A stretch of DNA of 64,000 nucleotides from Chaetoceros tenuissimus (lineage: Eukaryota > Bacillariophyta > Thalassiosirophyceae > Chaetocerotales > Chaetocerotaceae): NCBI GenBank assembly GCA_021927905.1, contig BLLK01000062.1, forward strand, positions 2,046,001 to 2,110,000, given 5' to 3'. The position numbers were made by a program, and so were the translations under genes. Under the pieces are notes generated by a model. The model worked only from the letters and a program-made list of their open reading frames with translations. It was not told where the DNA came from and did no database searches. Of this stretch, positions 30,512-40,900 are shown one piece after another (the stretch's first letter is position 1; each line of letters starts with the position of its first letter).

Positions 30512-32371
30512 TTACAGTCTCTTCGAAGCATTCTCCGCTGCCGCTACATGAGCCTTGACTTCATTCTGGCGCACGCTGTTGATAATATTGCTTCGTTTCT
30601 CCTGCTCTTCGATACTTTGAAGCCTAATAGCCTTCTTTTTCTCATCTTCAGCCTTTTGAGCTTTGACGTCAACTTCATTCATTAGAATTTCAGCTCCGTC
30701 GCTAAGGCCATAATATGCCAGAGCATTCTCATCATCGTCCATTGGTGCTGGGAAATCGCTTCCTTCATTACGATATTGTAATATCTGCAAGTCAACATCC
30801 AATCCAAAAGCCCGCGAGAGCATGGTTTTAAGTCTTCCAACTGTCAACGAAGAAGGGAGACGCTTTTGTAATGGCTCCGAGGTACAACTTTCAGCAGCCA
30901 TTGATTTTATTGTGACGTTGATTGAGCTACTTGAGATAGCACCACCACTGTTATTCACTGCCGCCATCATAAGCATAGTCTCTTTGTGTTTTGTAACTAG
31001 AGATTCGAATCTTGAATACTTGTCATTCAAATCTAAACTTTTAAAAGACTGAATGATACCCTCAATACCCTCGTCACTACTCTTTTCACTATTTCCAGAT
31101 TTACTTGTAAGTTGTACCATTTCTCTCGAGACAGAACTCACATATCTCCGTTCAGCTTCCATTCTTTCCTTTTCGGAGATTTGGGATGCATTCAAAACAT
31201 TGACATTTGGAAGTCTAGCAATGGTTCCAGCTCTTGATTCTCCTGCTCCTAGCTCATCAGTCAATGGACACTTCCTAAATCTCAGGATCTCAAGCTTCCT
31301 TAGAGCAAAAAGTGATTCCATTTGTTGCCATTTGTCAATATTTGTTCCTGCAATTTGAAGATTCACAAGCGATGGAAAATCTTGGTCACTGACAATATCA
31401 ATTTGCTCCAATGCATTATCATCCAAGATCAGCGTCTTGAGATTCGGCAAACTAGATAGTCTATGAACATGCCTAGACCAACTTGTCAAATTACAGCTAG
31501 AACAGTCCAATAAAGTCAAATGTTGAAATCCAGATAGTAACTCTACATCATTTTCGGTATCATCTTTTGCCATATCTGATAAGTCACTAAACGCCACACA
31601 TAATTCCTGCAAGTTAGGACAAATCTTATCCAATTTCTCCACAGTATCAAATGACTCAATAGCACATTTGTTCAGGTTCAAAACTCGCAACTTGTCAAAA
31701 CAAAGCTCATCAACACTCATTGGCAGGTCATGGATCTTGTTACTTGCAAAACTTAGCCATTCCAAATTACCAAATGTCTCAAGAACATGGAACAAATCAT
31801 TCCAGTCCGAAAATAAATTCCCGGCCAAATCAATTTCTTTCAGATGCTGAAAGGTATGTTTCAACTCCTCTTTCTCTTCACCAGTAGCAACAGATGAAAT
31901 GCCCATGGATCTCAAACTGATATCTACCAACTCATCCAACTGTTGCCGTTTCCTCACCTTCATTTCACCCAAGAATTCAATTGGTTTTGATCTACCACTA
32001 CTAGTTCTAGCAGAATATGGCAGAATATTATTCGGAGCAACAAGCGGTGCGTCACTATCTACATATCTCAAACGAACCGTGTCTAAATTCAACACGATAC
32101 CTGTATCCAGTTTCGAAACCTTGAGGAAACTCCCTCCTGTCGTGGACTTGCTTTTGAGAGAAAAGTGGCGTACTAGTTCATTGGTGGACTTGGAAATGAC
32201 AGATCCATCATGTTTGCCTCTTGTATGATCGTCCCATTCGATGCCTGCGTATATTTCAGTCTGTTTCTTGGCGGATGCAACTGGTCCAATGTATCGTACA
32301 GTTCCTACAAAACCGTCTGCATCTTGAATTCGAGTTTTGTTTACAATGATTTCAGATTTTGGGGATGCCAT
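30512..32371 (-). CDS. TBCE: Tubulin-folding cofactor E
   Basis: A 619-residue single exon with the full TBCE plan. Residues about 10-110 are a CAP-Gly domain (GFVGTVRYIGPVASAKKQTEIYAGIEWDD, then GKHDGS in place of the usual GKNDG). Residues about 170-415 are leucine-rich repeats (LKEIDLAGNLFSDWNDLF, LEWLSFASNKIHDLP, LKTLILDDNALEQID, LVNLQIAGTNI). Residues about 500-580 are a ubiquitin-like fold (SLTVGRLKTMLSRAFGLDVDLQIL, GSDFPAPMDDDENALAYYGLSDGAEILMNE). The tail is a charged helix. With cofactors C and D, TBCE assembles alpha-beta tubulin dimers in the cytosol. The last hydrophobic-acidic EILMNEVDV run matches the C-terminal end of the ubiquitin-like domain in animals. Confidence 0.93.
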   Translation of the reverse strand: MASPKSEIIVNKTRIQDADGFVGTVRYIGPVASAKKQTEIYAGIEWDDHTRGKHDGSVISKSTNELVRHFSLKSKSTTGGSFLKVSKLDTGIVLNLDTVRLRYVDSDAPLVAPNNILPYSARTSSGRSKPIEFLGEMKVRKRQQLDELVDISLRSMGISSVATGEEKEELKHTFQHLKEIDLAGNLFSDWNDLFHVLETFGNLEWLSFASNKIHDLPMSVDELCFDKLRVLNLNKCAIESFDTVEKLDKICPNLQELCVAFSDLSDMAKDDTENDVELLSGFQHLTLLDCSSCNLTSWSRHVHRLSSLPNLKTLILDDNALEQIDIVSDQDFPSLVNLQIAGTNIDKWQQMESLFALRKLEILRFRKCPLTDELGAGESRAGTIARLPNVNVLNASQISEKERMEAERRYVSSVSREMVQLTSKSGNSEKSSDEGIEGIIQSFKSLDLNDKYSRFESLVTKHKETMLMMAAVNNSGGAISSSSINVTIKSMAAESCTSEPLQKRLPSSLTVGRLKTMLSRAFGLDVDLQILQYRNEGSDFPAPMDDDENALAYYGLSDGAEILMNEVDVKAQKAEDEKKKAIRLQSIEEQEKRSNIINSVRQNEVKAHVAAAENASKRL

Positions 32372-32734
32372 GTTTTTTTCAATTATTACTTATTGACAAT
32401 GCTGTTTCACTGCTTCTTCTCTGGTCAACTATGGCGATTGAGAGTCTTGCTCTAGAGTAAGTAAAATAGACGGGTGTACCGGTATGAATACCTATTTTTT
32501 TATTGCTGATCGCTGATCGCTGTGATCTTGCATGCAGAGAGGAGAGGAAGAGAATTTTTCCAATGTCATGTGCTTTTCAAAATGCAAAGCGTCAATAAGA
32601 GTCATTTCGCTGGTGTCTGTCTGAGCCATCCAAATTTTGCAACAACAAATAATGTAAAGAATGAATAGTTTGGATTTGCAAACTATCTTGTTTTATGAAA
32701 AAATAAGTACATCATCCTTTAGTCCTTGGTTATC
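32372..32734. promoter_or_regulatory. Divergent promoter region, TBCE and RRM protein
   Basis: About 360 bases between divergent starts. A small tandem repeat of GCTGATC units (TGATCGC three times) lies at about 32513-32532. No gene is seen. Confidence 0.35.
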
Positions 32735-33154
32735 ATGTCGTCTTGGACTCAAGTATATGTTACTGGTATCTCAAAAGGAATCATTCCGACAGATGAAGAA
32801 ATAGAAGCAAACCTGGTCAAAAAGTACAATCTATCCGATGATGATTCTATACTGTGGGCAGGAGAAGGGACGACTTTGATCAAACGAGATGCACAAGGTG
32901 CTTGTAGAGGATTTGCATTTCTTTCGTTTTATTCCCTAGATTCAGCGAGTGTAGTGATTGAACGCATCAATGCTGATGGCATACTCCAAGCTGAATTGAG
33001 TCAACCAAAGGAGAAAAAGAAAAAGGTGGACAATGATGATAAAGGGTTGCATGATTTACGGTTGAGGCGACAAAGGAAGAAACCGATTAGAAAACATCCA
33101 GTTATCACCAGTTCAAACGGAAAGAGGACGAATCTTGGCAATAAAACAAAATGA
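32735..33154 (+). CDS. Small RNA-recognition-motif protein, eIF3g-like in size
   Basis: A 139-residue frame from the ATG at 32735. Residues about 5-85 form a single RRM: RNP2 is QVYVTGI and RNP1 is CRGFAFLSFYS (consensus KGFGFVxF). The linker between is longer than usual (IIPTDEEIEANLVKKYNLSDDDSILWAGEGTTLIKRD). A basic tail KEKKKKVDNDD and LRLRRQRKKPIRKHP follows, likely a nuclear signal or RNA-binding arm. The gene points towards, and lies about 390 bases from, the 3' end of the RRM/zinc-knuckle gene. I cannot name the orthologue. Function in mRNA handling is inferred from the fold. Confidence 0.75.
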   Translation: MSSWTQVYVTGISKGIIPTDEEIEANLVKKYNLSDDDSILWAGEGTTLIKRDAQGACRGFAFLSFYSLDSASVVIERINADGILQAELSQPKEKKKKVDNDDKGLHDLRLRRQRKKPIRKHPVITSSNGKRTNLGNKTK

Positions 33155-33542
33155 GACTTTTGTAACTTTGGAGAATCAATTACCGAAGCATACGCATTCA
33201 GTTTGAGAATATGAATGAGATATATGGAATGAAAGCTGTATCACACAGTGCCTACCTTCATTCTCACAGGGATATGCAGACTTTGAACTCCATTGCTTCA
33301 ATAAGAATGCATCTGCGATGTTTTCAATGAAAAAGCACGATGTTGATGAATTACAACAAATAGGCTGTACTCGATCGGTTTTAGAAATAAGGTATGTCCA
33401 TTCTGAAGCGTACAGGCATACAACTTCCAAAGAAAATATACAAATACAAAAGTTTCATTGCCAAATAAGCACAGTAGGCGGAATAATTAGTATGGATTAT
33501 AAATCAACGAATGATTTCGTTATGCAGAGATAACATATTCAT
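33155..33542. other. Convergent intergenic region
   Basis: About 390 bases between two 3' ends. Short open frames here (33318-33533 plus, 33176-33430 minus) have no domain and are taken as chance. Confidence 0.45.
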
Positions 33543-35415
33543 TCATCTATACCCTCTTGATCCCGAACTATTTCTTCTACCACCATTACCATTTTTTCTT
33601 CCACTGTCTTTACTGCCAGAACTATCTCTACGTTTCTGCGAATTCTTTCCATTGCCACCACCGGATATTCTACCATAGTTAGATTGTTGATTGCTAGGTC
33701 TGAACTTTTGAGGAGGCTGGCTCTTGGCTCTATTTCGACCTGATCTATCGTTGTTACTTCTATCATATCCCCTACCTCTACCTTCTCTTTCTCTTCGCTT
33801 CTGACGTTCTTCTTCAAACTCATCTTCAAGCGACTTTGCCTCTGCCCTATCTAATTCTTTCGTCAACAAACCATTGTCTCTATCTCGTATGAAGTCGTCA
33901 GTATTAGGACGATCGCATCTCGAGCCGTGGTGACCTTGGCGACCACAATTAAAACAAGAGAGCCCTTGTAGACCAAAGAACCATTTCATAGAGTCACACA
34001 TGAAATGTCCAGTCTTTTTGCATATCAAACAGGTAGCATTATAGGAAGGAATATTTCTATCCCTTTCTCTGCATTGAAAGAAATGATGCCCACTAACAAA
34101 ACACGTCCCGCATACTTGCCTTCTTGGCATTCCACGTCTTTCTGGACAGGATCGATTGATATGTCCTGGCAATCCGCAATTGAAACAAATCTGTCTTAAT
34201 GGACACCCAAAAGAGTCATGTCCAAATTTTGCACAAAAACAACATGGGCGTTGAATTTCTTCATTTGGGCAACTACTGGCCATGTGTCCAACCCCTTTTT
34301 ATTGCGGAAAACCACCGAGCTGTGAGAGGATTATTGTTGATGAATGCATACCTTTAACTGAAGAACTTACCTCCACAACGAAAGCATTTGGTCGTAATAT
34401 CTTTTTCCCAATATCTAGCCATCATGCTCTTCCTAGATCCAGTGTTACCACCAAGACTTTGTCTTCCCGACTCTTTTGCCAGACCTATTCTCAATGGTCT
34501 CCCCCCAAATTCTTTTTGATTTTTCTTTTCAACAAATTCCTGAGCATCGGCTTCATGTTGAAAGATGACATATGCTCTCCCTTTCGAGCGTGTAGGATTG
34601 ATCTCATCCATTACCAAATTCACGTCTAGTAAAGCTCCATACTTCTCACAAAGCTGTGTCAACGCATTTGTGCCAGTGGTATAGGATAAATTCTGAATTT
34701 TAACCTTGGTTCCTTTTGGTTTAGTTTTCTTCAAAGAGTCTTTTTCAATTTCCGAATCATCTGCAAATTCAATCCCAGTCATGGAATCTAAATCTTCCTC
34801 TTCAACATCATTTTCTAGTCCCATATTTTCATTGAAATCCTTGGTTCTCTTACCAAATTCTGTTAAGAATTCATCATTCAAAGGAATAACTTCAGGAGCC
34901 TCCACTAATCCCCTCGGTCTATCAGGATCAAACAATCTGGCAGACCATTTTGATAATCTAGACTTGGCTAATTCTAACAATCTCTGCTTTTCCTTCCCCT
35001 CATCTGTCTCTTCTTTTTGGGACTCTTCAATTTTCCTGCGCTTTTTCGATGGTTGCAAATCATGTGTTGTGCGACTCATGTCACTATCAGAATCACTACC
35101 ATCTTCCCCAAACATTTGTATCATATCTTCCTCACCGTCACTTGATTCATCGCTTTTATCTTGTTTGCGCTTCTTTGATGGAGGCGGAGGCTCATCATGA
35201 TGAGAGGCTTTATCCAATTCTTCGGTAGGGAAGTCATTGAGTAAATCTAGTTTCTCGTGGGCAGTGAGTGATTGTTCGGAATGGTCAGTGTTGGCTCTAG
35301 GTCTCCGACGATTTGCTGGCGACGAGTTTGGAGTTGTCTTCTTGTTGTCCGAATTACTCTCCTCGTTGCTATTGGCTTGATCTATCGACCAGCCACGATT
35401 TCGAAGATCCGACAT
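33543..35415 (-). CDS. RRM plus six zinc knuckles, AIR/ZCCHC7-like RNA-surveillance factor
   Basis: Exons 35415-34371 and 34294-33543 join over a 70-nt intron (GTAAGT, AAAAAG acceptor) to 598 residues. The join creates zinc knuckle 1, CFRCGG|VGHMASSC, a strong check. An acidic-basic Ser-rich N-terminus (SDGEEDMIQMFGEDGSDSDSD, SKKRRK) precedes an RRM at about 240-320 (VKIQNLSYTTGTNALTQL, GRAYVIFQHEADAQEFV, GGRPLRIGLA). Six CCHC-type knuckles follow: CFRCGGVGHMASSC, CCFCAKFGHDSFGC, CFNCGLPGHINRSC, CGTCFVSGHHFFQC, CLICKKTGHFMC and CFNCGRQGHHGSRC, then a Lys/Arg/Gly-rich tail (GRGRGYDRSN, NGGRRNSSGSRGYR). Rows of this kind occur in Air1/Air2 and ZCCHC7 of the nuclear TRAMP polyadenylation complex. 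The fused RRM is not typical of those. Confidence 0.85.
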
Positions 35416-35782
35416 ATTTGAAAATTCGTTTATGCTAGTGTTATGAAACTACCTCTTTTGATCTGCTATGATTGCTTGATTATGTTGCCGCAAAATGCAT
35501 CGAACTGCCGCCCTGATGAAGTGTGTGGTAGAAGGACGGACGAAGACAGACAACAAAGGTCATTTTAACTTTCCTAATCTGGCATGATTTTACTACAGCT
35601 AGCCTTCGCATCATGATGTCACAGAAAAGACCGCATTGTTCCAAAAGGAATATGCATCCCCTTTAACATTGTTACACACTCTTTTTATGACAAGTATTTG
35701 CCATGAAGACAACGCTACATGAACATGCAACACTTATAATCTAATATCCGAAACCCAACTGACGAAAGAGCGAGATAGATGA
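35416..35782. promoter_or_regulatory. Divergent promoter region
   Basis: About 370 bases between the leftward RRM/zinc-knuckle gene and a rightward membrane-protein gene. No motif stands out and no gene is seen. Confidence 0.35.
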
Positions 35783-36946
35783 ATGCTGCTCAAAAAGCTT
35801 CTCTTGGTTCATTTCGTTTCTTTCATTACACATTTTGATAGTTGCTGTGTTACATCTTTTTCCATAAATCAATCACGTAGGCTTCTCCATATTACGGGCA
35901 AACCTTTGAAAGATAAAGGTTGCATAAGTTTTAATCGAAGTTCAATCATTTCAAATATCATGAACGCTGATGGTAATTTTTCCCCTTCTGAACTGGAAAT
36001 CATGTCTATTCATCAGCCAGTAGCTTCTCGAAACTCTCTTCTACAAAACAATGTGTCCGAAGAAATAGATCCTGATCAAAATAAAAATGTCAAAAGTGAA
36101 AAGTACATTCTTCAAGTATCGGCTCTATCCAATATTATCTTTCTCTCAGCTGGAGTGATGTATCTGACAGTCTCTATTTGGGATATGATCATCCAAGCTA
36201 CCCCTGTAATCAATGATGATATCACAGTGAATTTGCCCAAAAGCTACAATTTTATATCAAATTTAGCACCAACTACATATCTCATAAACTCTACATTTGA
36301 TGTTCACCTAGCAAAATGTATCATGACCAAGAGGAAGCATGAGAGAAGAGATCGCAGAGGGCCTTGTTCCATGATTTGTTCATCTAGGAAAGAAAGTAGT
36401 GACATAATGGTCGATGATTGGTTAGAAGATCCATCAGAAACAACATCTGATGATTCCAGGCTAGAATCACAAAGGAGGAAAAATGGATTCTACAAAATTC
36501 GAAAATATGCAGTACACAGGAGAGAATTGTCAGCTTCATTGACGTTCTTCATTGCAGCCTTGCTTTCCACTTTTCCTGTATTTTTACCATGGTTTGGCGT
36601 GGATGATAATGTGTTACTTGATATGTATGATATGGCCTCTGTCCATGTCTATCTCTTAAGCTCAATCATTGCAATAATTGGAGATTTCCAGGACTGGAAC
36701 ACATTAGGGAACATCAGGACCAATCCAGACGCCCTCGAGACTTTAGGAAATACTCTATTCTTTGTAGGGAGTCTGGTGGATGTCATTCTCTTTGACTATA
36801 GCTTTGATGACGGCAACGTTGGCTGGCCAATACTGTCATCTTCGTTGTGGTGTATAGATGCATTGCTATACCTTAATTCTGATTGGTTGTCGTTGAAGTA
36901 TTTACGAGAAAGAAACACAGATTGCAATGAGGTCTTCCAACTCTAG
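35783..36946 (+). CDS. Multi-pass membrane protein with signal peptide, function unknown
   Basis: A 387-residue frame. The N-terminus MLLKKLLLVHFVSFITHFDSCC is a signal peptide, with an Asn/Ser/Arg-rich stretch after it (INQSRRLLHITGKPLKDKG) that could be a transit peptide. Hydrophobic segments lie at about 115-140 (SNIIFLSAGVMYLTVSIW), 250-275 (LSASLTFFIAALLSTFPVFL), 285-305 (SVHVYLLSSIIAIIGDF), 325-345 (GNTLFFVGSLVDVILF) and 355-370. A charged cytoplasmic-looking loop (KHERRDRRGP, SDDSRLESQRRK) separates the first two. The pattern of a buried LSSIIAIIGD-F-Q-DWN and GNTLFFVGSLVDVILFDY resembles small polytopic proteins found in stramenopiles. I do not recognise the family. Plastid or endomembrane location is possible. 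Confidence 0.6.
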   Translation: MLLKKLLLVHFVSFITHFDSCCVTSFSINQSRRLLHITGKPLKDKGCISFNRSSIISNIMNADGNFSPSELEIMSIHQPVASRNSLLQNNVSEEIDPDQNKNVKSEKYILQVSALSNIIFLSAGVMYLTVSIWDMIIQATPVINDDITVNLPKSYNFISNLAPTTYLINSTFDVHLAKCIMTKRKHERRDRRGPCSMICSSRKESSDIMVDDWLEDPSETTSDDSRLESQRRKNGFYKIRKYAVHRRELSASLTFFIAALLSTFPVFLPWFGVDDNVLLDMYDMASVHVYLLSSIIAIIGDFQDWNTLGNIRTNPDALETLGNTLFFVGSLVDVILFDYSFDDGNVGWPILSSSLWCIDALLYLNSDWLSLKYLRERNTDCNEVFQL

Positions 36947-37141
36947 CTTGTTCCATATTTACATTCAATTAAGACTTCAAATGTTATTTTAATATCCATT
37001 GTGTAAATACGACTAGGTACTATGCCAAAAAAATCAACAGAACAAAATCCGTGTTACTGTCTTTTGTCTTGATCTAATTTACATCTTATAATATGTACTT
37101 CATTTCCTACAATTGCAACTGATAAGGACCTCAGTGAAAAT

Positions 37142-37654
37142 TTACTTTGCTATATCAGATTTTATTTTCTCTAGCATATCTCCAATCATATTCTTCATAA
37201 TCGGCTGCCCCTTTTTCGTCCTTTTCGATAGTTTTCTTGCGCGCAACTTCTTCTGCTTCTCCTTTTCAGATTGCTTCTTTTTTTGCTCTTCGCGCTTAAT
37301 AACACGCTTTTCACTATCCAGTTGAGCTTGCTCTGCCTTTCGCTTTGCTTTGGCAAATGGATCAGCCTTGACTCTCTTCTTCAAACTACGTTCACCATCT
37401 TCATCATTATCATCCTTGTTTCTTTTTCTACTTGCACCCTTACCAGCTTCAAAACCTTCTTTTTTCATAACCTTTTTATATTGCTTCAATAGCTGAGCAT
37501 TATGATTGAATTTAGCCTGTTTCTTTTGCTTGTATTTCTCAATGGCCTTCCTTGTTCCTTTGGATTTGGAATGAGCAAATTGCGTCAAGGAAATCACACT
37601 ATTTGCTTTTCTACGTGGTTCTTCGTCATTTCTATCTCGCTTTCTAGATGCCAT
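37142..37654 (-). CDS. Nucleolar rRNA-processing protein, Fyv7-like
   Basis: A 170-residue, extremely Lys/Arg-rich frame with no acidic core. It starts MASRKRDRNDEEPRRKAN, carries coiled-coil Lys-Gln helices (KYKQKKQAKFNHNAQLLKQYKKVMKK; EKRVIKREEQKKKQSEKEKQKK) and ends in KRTKKGQPIMKNMIGDMLEKIKSD. That C-terminal block, T-K-K-G-Q-P-x-M-x-N-x-I-x-x-x-L-x-K-I, is the best-conserved mark of the Fyv7/TAP26 (CCDC59) family, which takes part in early 18S rRNA processing. Function is assigned from this C-terminal match and composition. It starts about 340 bases from the divergent MTRR-like gene. Confidence 0.7.
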   Translation of the reverse strand: MASRKRDRNDEEPRRKANSVISLTQFAHSKSKGTRKAIEKYKQKKQAKFNHNAQLLKQYKKVMKKEGFEAGKGASRKRNKDDNDEDGERSLKKRVKADPFAKAKRKAEQAQLDSEKRVIKREEQKKKQSEKEKQKKLRARKLSKRTKKGQPIMKNMIGDMLEKIKSDIAK

Positions 37655-37993
37655 GTTCCTTGTCAGTTTTGTTCTTTTTGATATAGTTGTCAGTAAGTAC
37701 GAGTAACTTCTTTTGCTATGATCGATGACTTGTGGTTATGTAATGCATGAAGTAAGTAAATCATTGTACAATTATGCAATGTTGCTTCGATTTTCAGTGG
37801 CTGGGAAGGCACGAAGGCACATGCAGAATGCTTTCTTTTTCATCTCCCTACCAGAAAAGGACACGCGAAGAACATGCTTGGGACTGCCAACATGTTCACA
37901 AAACGTTCTTCGATTGAAGTTTGAAAAACTCTCTCTTATTGGCATAAAATACGAAGCATAGGATTCATACATTTGCATTAATAGTTTTGAGAC
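37655..37993. promoter_or_regulatory. Divergent promoter region
   Basis: About 340 bases between the Fyv7-like and diflavin-reductase starts. Several near-palindromic stretches (GAACATGC near 37871, GAACATGxC near 37886) and GTTCTTC boxes occur. No gene is seen. Confidence 0.3.
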
Positions 37994-40900
37994 ATGTCTG
38001 AGCTACCTCTTTTCGTTCTATACGGATCTGCAACTGGTAATGCAGAGTCTATAGCCAAAGGCTTGGCAGCAAAGTACAAAGATAACGTACCTTCTCCATT
38101 CAACAAGGTTGTTTGTTATGAAGCCAACGAGTTTAAGAAGAAATGCCTACCAATTTGGGAAAAAGAGCCACCAGCTGATGTTGCAAGAAAATATGGGGTC
38201 GTATTTGTTACTTCCACAACTGGTAACGGAGATTCACCAGAGAATAGTGGTCGCTTTTTACGTTATTTGAAGAGAAAGACTACTATTGAAAGTCTAGCTA
38301 TGAAACATGTTGCTTTTGGTGTTTTAGGATTAGGGGACACCAATTATGATATGTTTTGTGAAAGTGGAAAAGTTGCAGATCGCAAGTTTGACGAAGCAGG
38401 AGGAGAAAGAGTTAAGCCCTTAGGTATGGCAGATGAAGGGACTGGAAATCTCGAAGATGTTGTGGAGGCTTGGGTCGAGGATATTGTTCCAATTTTAGCG
38501 AAGGCATGTTGTGTTCAGTCTAATGTCGTAAAAGTTGAAGAAGAAAAGAAAACTGATGAGATTAGTGCACCTATTCAAAATCAACCAGGATCAAGACCTA
38601 ATGTTCCTACAATGATGGCTGGCAGACCAAATGTGCAAGCTATTTTGAATCAAAGAATGGGGCGACCTGCTCCCGCAGCTGGCAGACCGAACGTGCAAGC
38701 TATATTGAATCAAAGAATGGGAAAATCCGTACCAGCACCTAGTTCAAGCGTAGAAGCCGAAGAGAAGAAAGAAGATGTAGCTGATCTCAAAAGCCCGTCA
38801 CCACTATTTATTCTATATGGATCAGCTACTGGAAACGCAGAGCAGATTGCAAAAGATCTTGCAAGCAAATATGAAAAGAAAATTTCTGAGAACAGTGATG
38901 AATGCTACTTTCCAAGTGTTGTTTGTTGTGAATTAGATCAATATAAAAAGAAATGCCTCAGCACTTGGGAGGATGATACCAAACTTCGAAATGACTTGGG
39001 CCAAAAGCATGGCTTGATAGTTGTGACTTCTACAACTGGCAACGGTGATGCACCAGAGAATGCGTCACGCTTTGTGAGATTCATTAAGAGAAAAAGTACT
39101 GCAGACTCAATGCCATTTAAAAATGTCGTATATGCAGTACTTGGGCTTGGTGATACAAACTACGATCAATTTTGCGAGACTGGCAAAGTTATTGACAAAA
39201 AGTTGAAAGATCTGGGTGGGACACGCTGTATGGATGTTTCGTGTGCTGATGAAGGAACAGGATTAGAGCAAGTTGTGGATCCATTTGTAGCAAGCAGTTT
39301 TGATGTAATCAGTAAGAAATGTATGGGCGTCGATTCTAAAGACATTATTACAAAGTCAAAAAATTCAGTTGTTGAAGAGGAGAAATCCGACGAAAGCCTA
39401 CCAACTCATGTTCTAGAGAGTGTCGGATCAATTGATGATACCATGTCCATGAGTGCTGTGTCCATTGTAAAGAACATACTCGGCCAACAGGTCATTCCTG
39501 AAGTTGACACTTCTTTGTTGCCTTCACTTGGTACGAGCCTTTCTTCTTGTAAACTTTATGATGAAAGTGATATTGTTGATAGGAAATCTTCACGTGGTCT
39601 TTCTCTCTCTGAACTTGAGAGGCTGACTGTATCATCTTGCTCTTCTGGCGCATTTCAGTACACGCATAAGGACCCCTTCGAGAGCACCATCCTCGGAGCA
39701 CGTTACCTGACTGCAACCGATCTTAATGGTGCAAGTCAAGCCTCATCTGCTCTAGATATTGCAAATGATAAGGATTCTAGAGAGGATAAGATCATCAAAG
39801 CAAAACAAAATCTCACGCAATACTTTCCTCTCGATAAAGATGATTCCGAGATGAATGGCAAGAGAGTTATTGAATTGAGGTTGTCACTGCCTGATGATTT
39901 CAGCCTTGACTACCAACCGGGAGATGCAATCGGTTTTGTAGTTTCAAATTCAGCAGAGAATGTGAAATTCATTCTTGATATTCTTCGAAAGCATCACGGT
40001 ATATCTTCTGAGCAAAAAGTATCATTGGATGAGAAGAAACCAATTACAGTAGCAACTGCAATTGCAGATCATATCGATATCTCTTCACCTCTGAAGAATA
40101 AAAGACTCCTTCTGGCTCTTGCCCAATTTGCTACGAACTCAGAAGAGGCTGCTGCTTTGAAGTTGTTGGCATCTAAAGATGCCACTGGAAAAGATTTATT
40201 TCAAAAGTACATTGAAGATCAACGAATGAGTTTCACTGATTTCCTTAAGCAATTTCCATCCTGCCAGGGTATTACTTTAGAGGGTCTTCTATCCATGCTT
40301 CCTGGTATCGCCCCTCGTTACTATTCTATTAGCTCCAGTCCACTAGAATGCAAAGACATTGGTTCTCCTTCTCTTACTGTTGCATTTTCGGTCGTAGATT
40401 ACATGACCCCTCCACTTGCTCTAAAGAACGGCACTAGAATTCAACGACGAACTGGCGGTCTTGCAACCCGTTATCTAGAAGCAATTTCTTCACCCCATCT
40501 AATTGGAGCAAATGAAATTGAACATACTTTCGCTATTGATCGAATTAAGATCTTCCCAAAGCCAACCGACGACTTCAGGCTTCCTTTGAATATTTCTACT
40601 CCTATGATTCTAATTGGTCCAGGTACTGGTGTCGCACCTTTTATGGGCTTCCTTAAGGAAAGGGAAAAGCAACTATCTCATGGAATGGATGTCGCAAGAG
40701 AAGTAAGCGCAGGTACATGGCGTGGCGGCTTTGATTTTGAGGACGAAGAATTATCTGTATCGAAAAAGGACGCAAAAGGTCTCACGTCAAATGCTCAAGA
40801 ACTTGGTGAAATCGCTCTATACTACGGATGCAGACACGAAAAACATGATTGGCTTTACAAAGAGGAGATGAAGAAGCTTAAAGATGACGGTATTGTGAAA

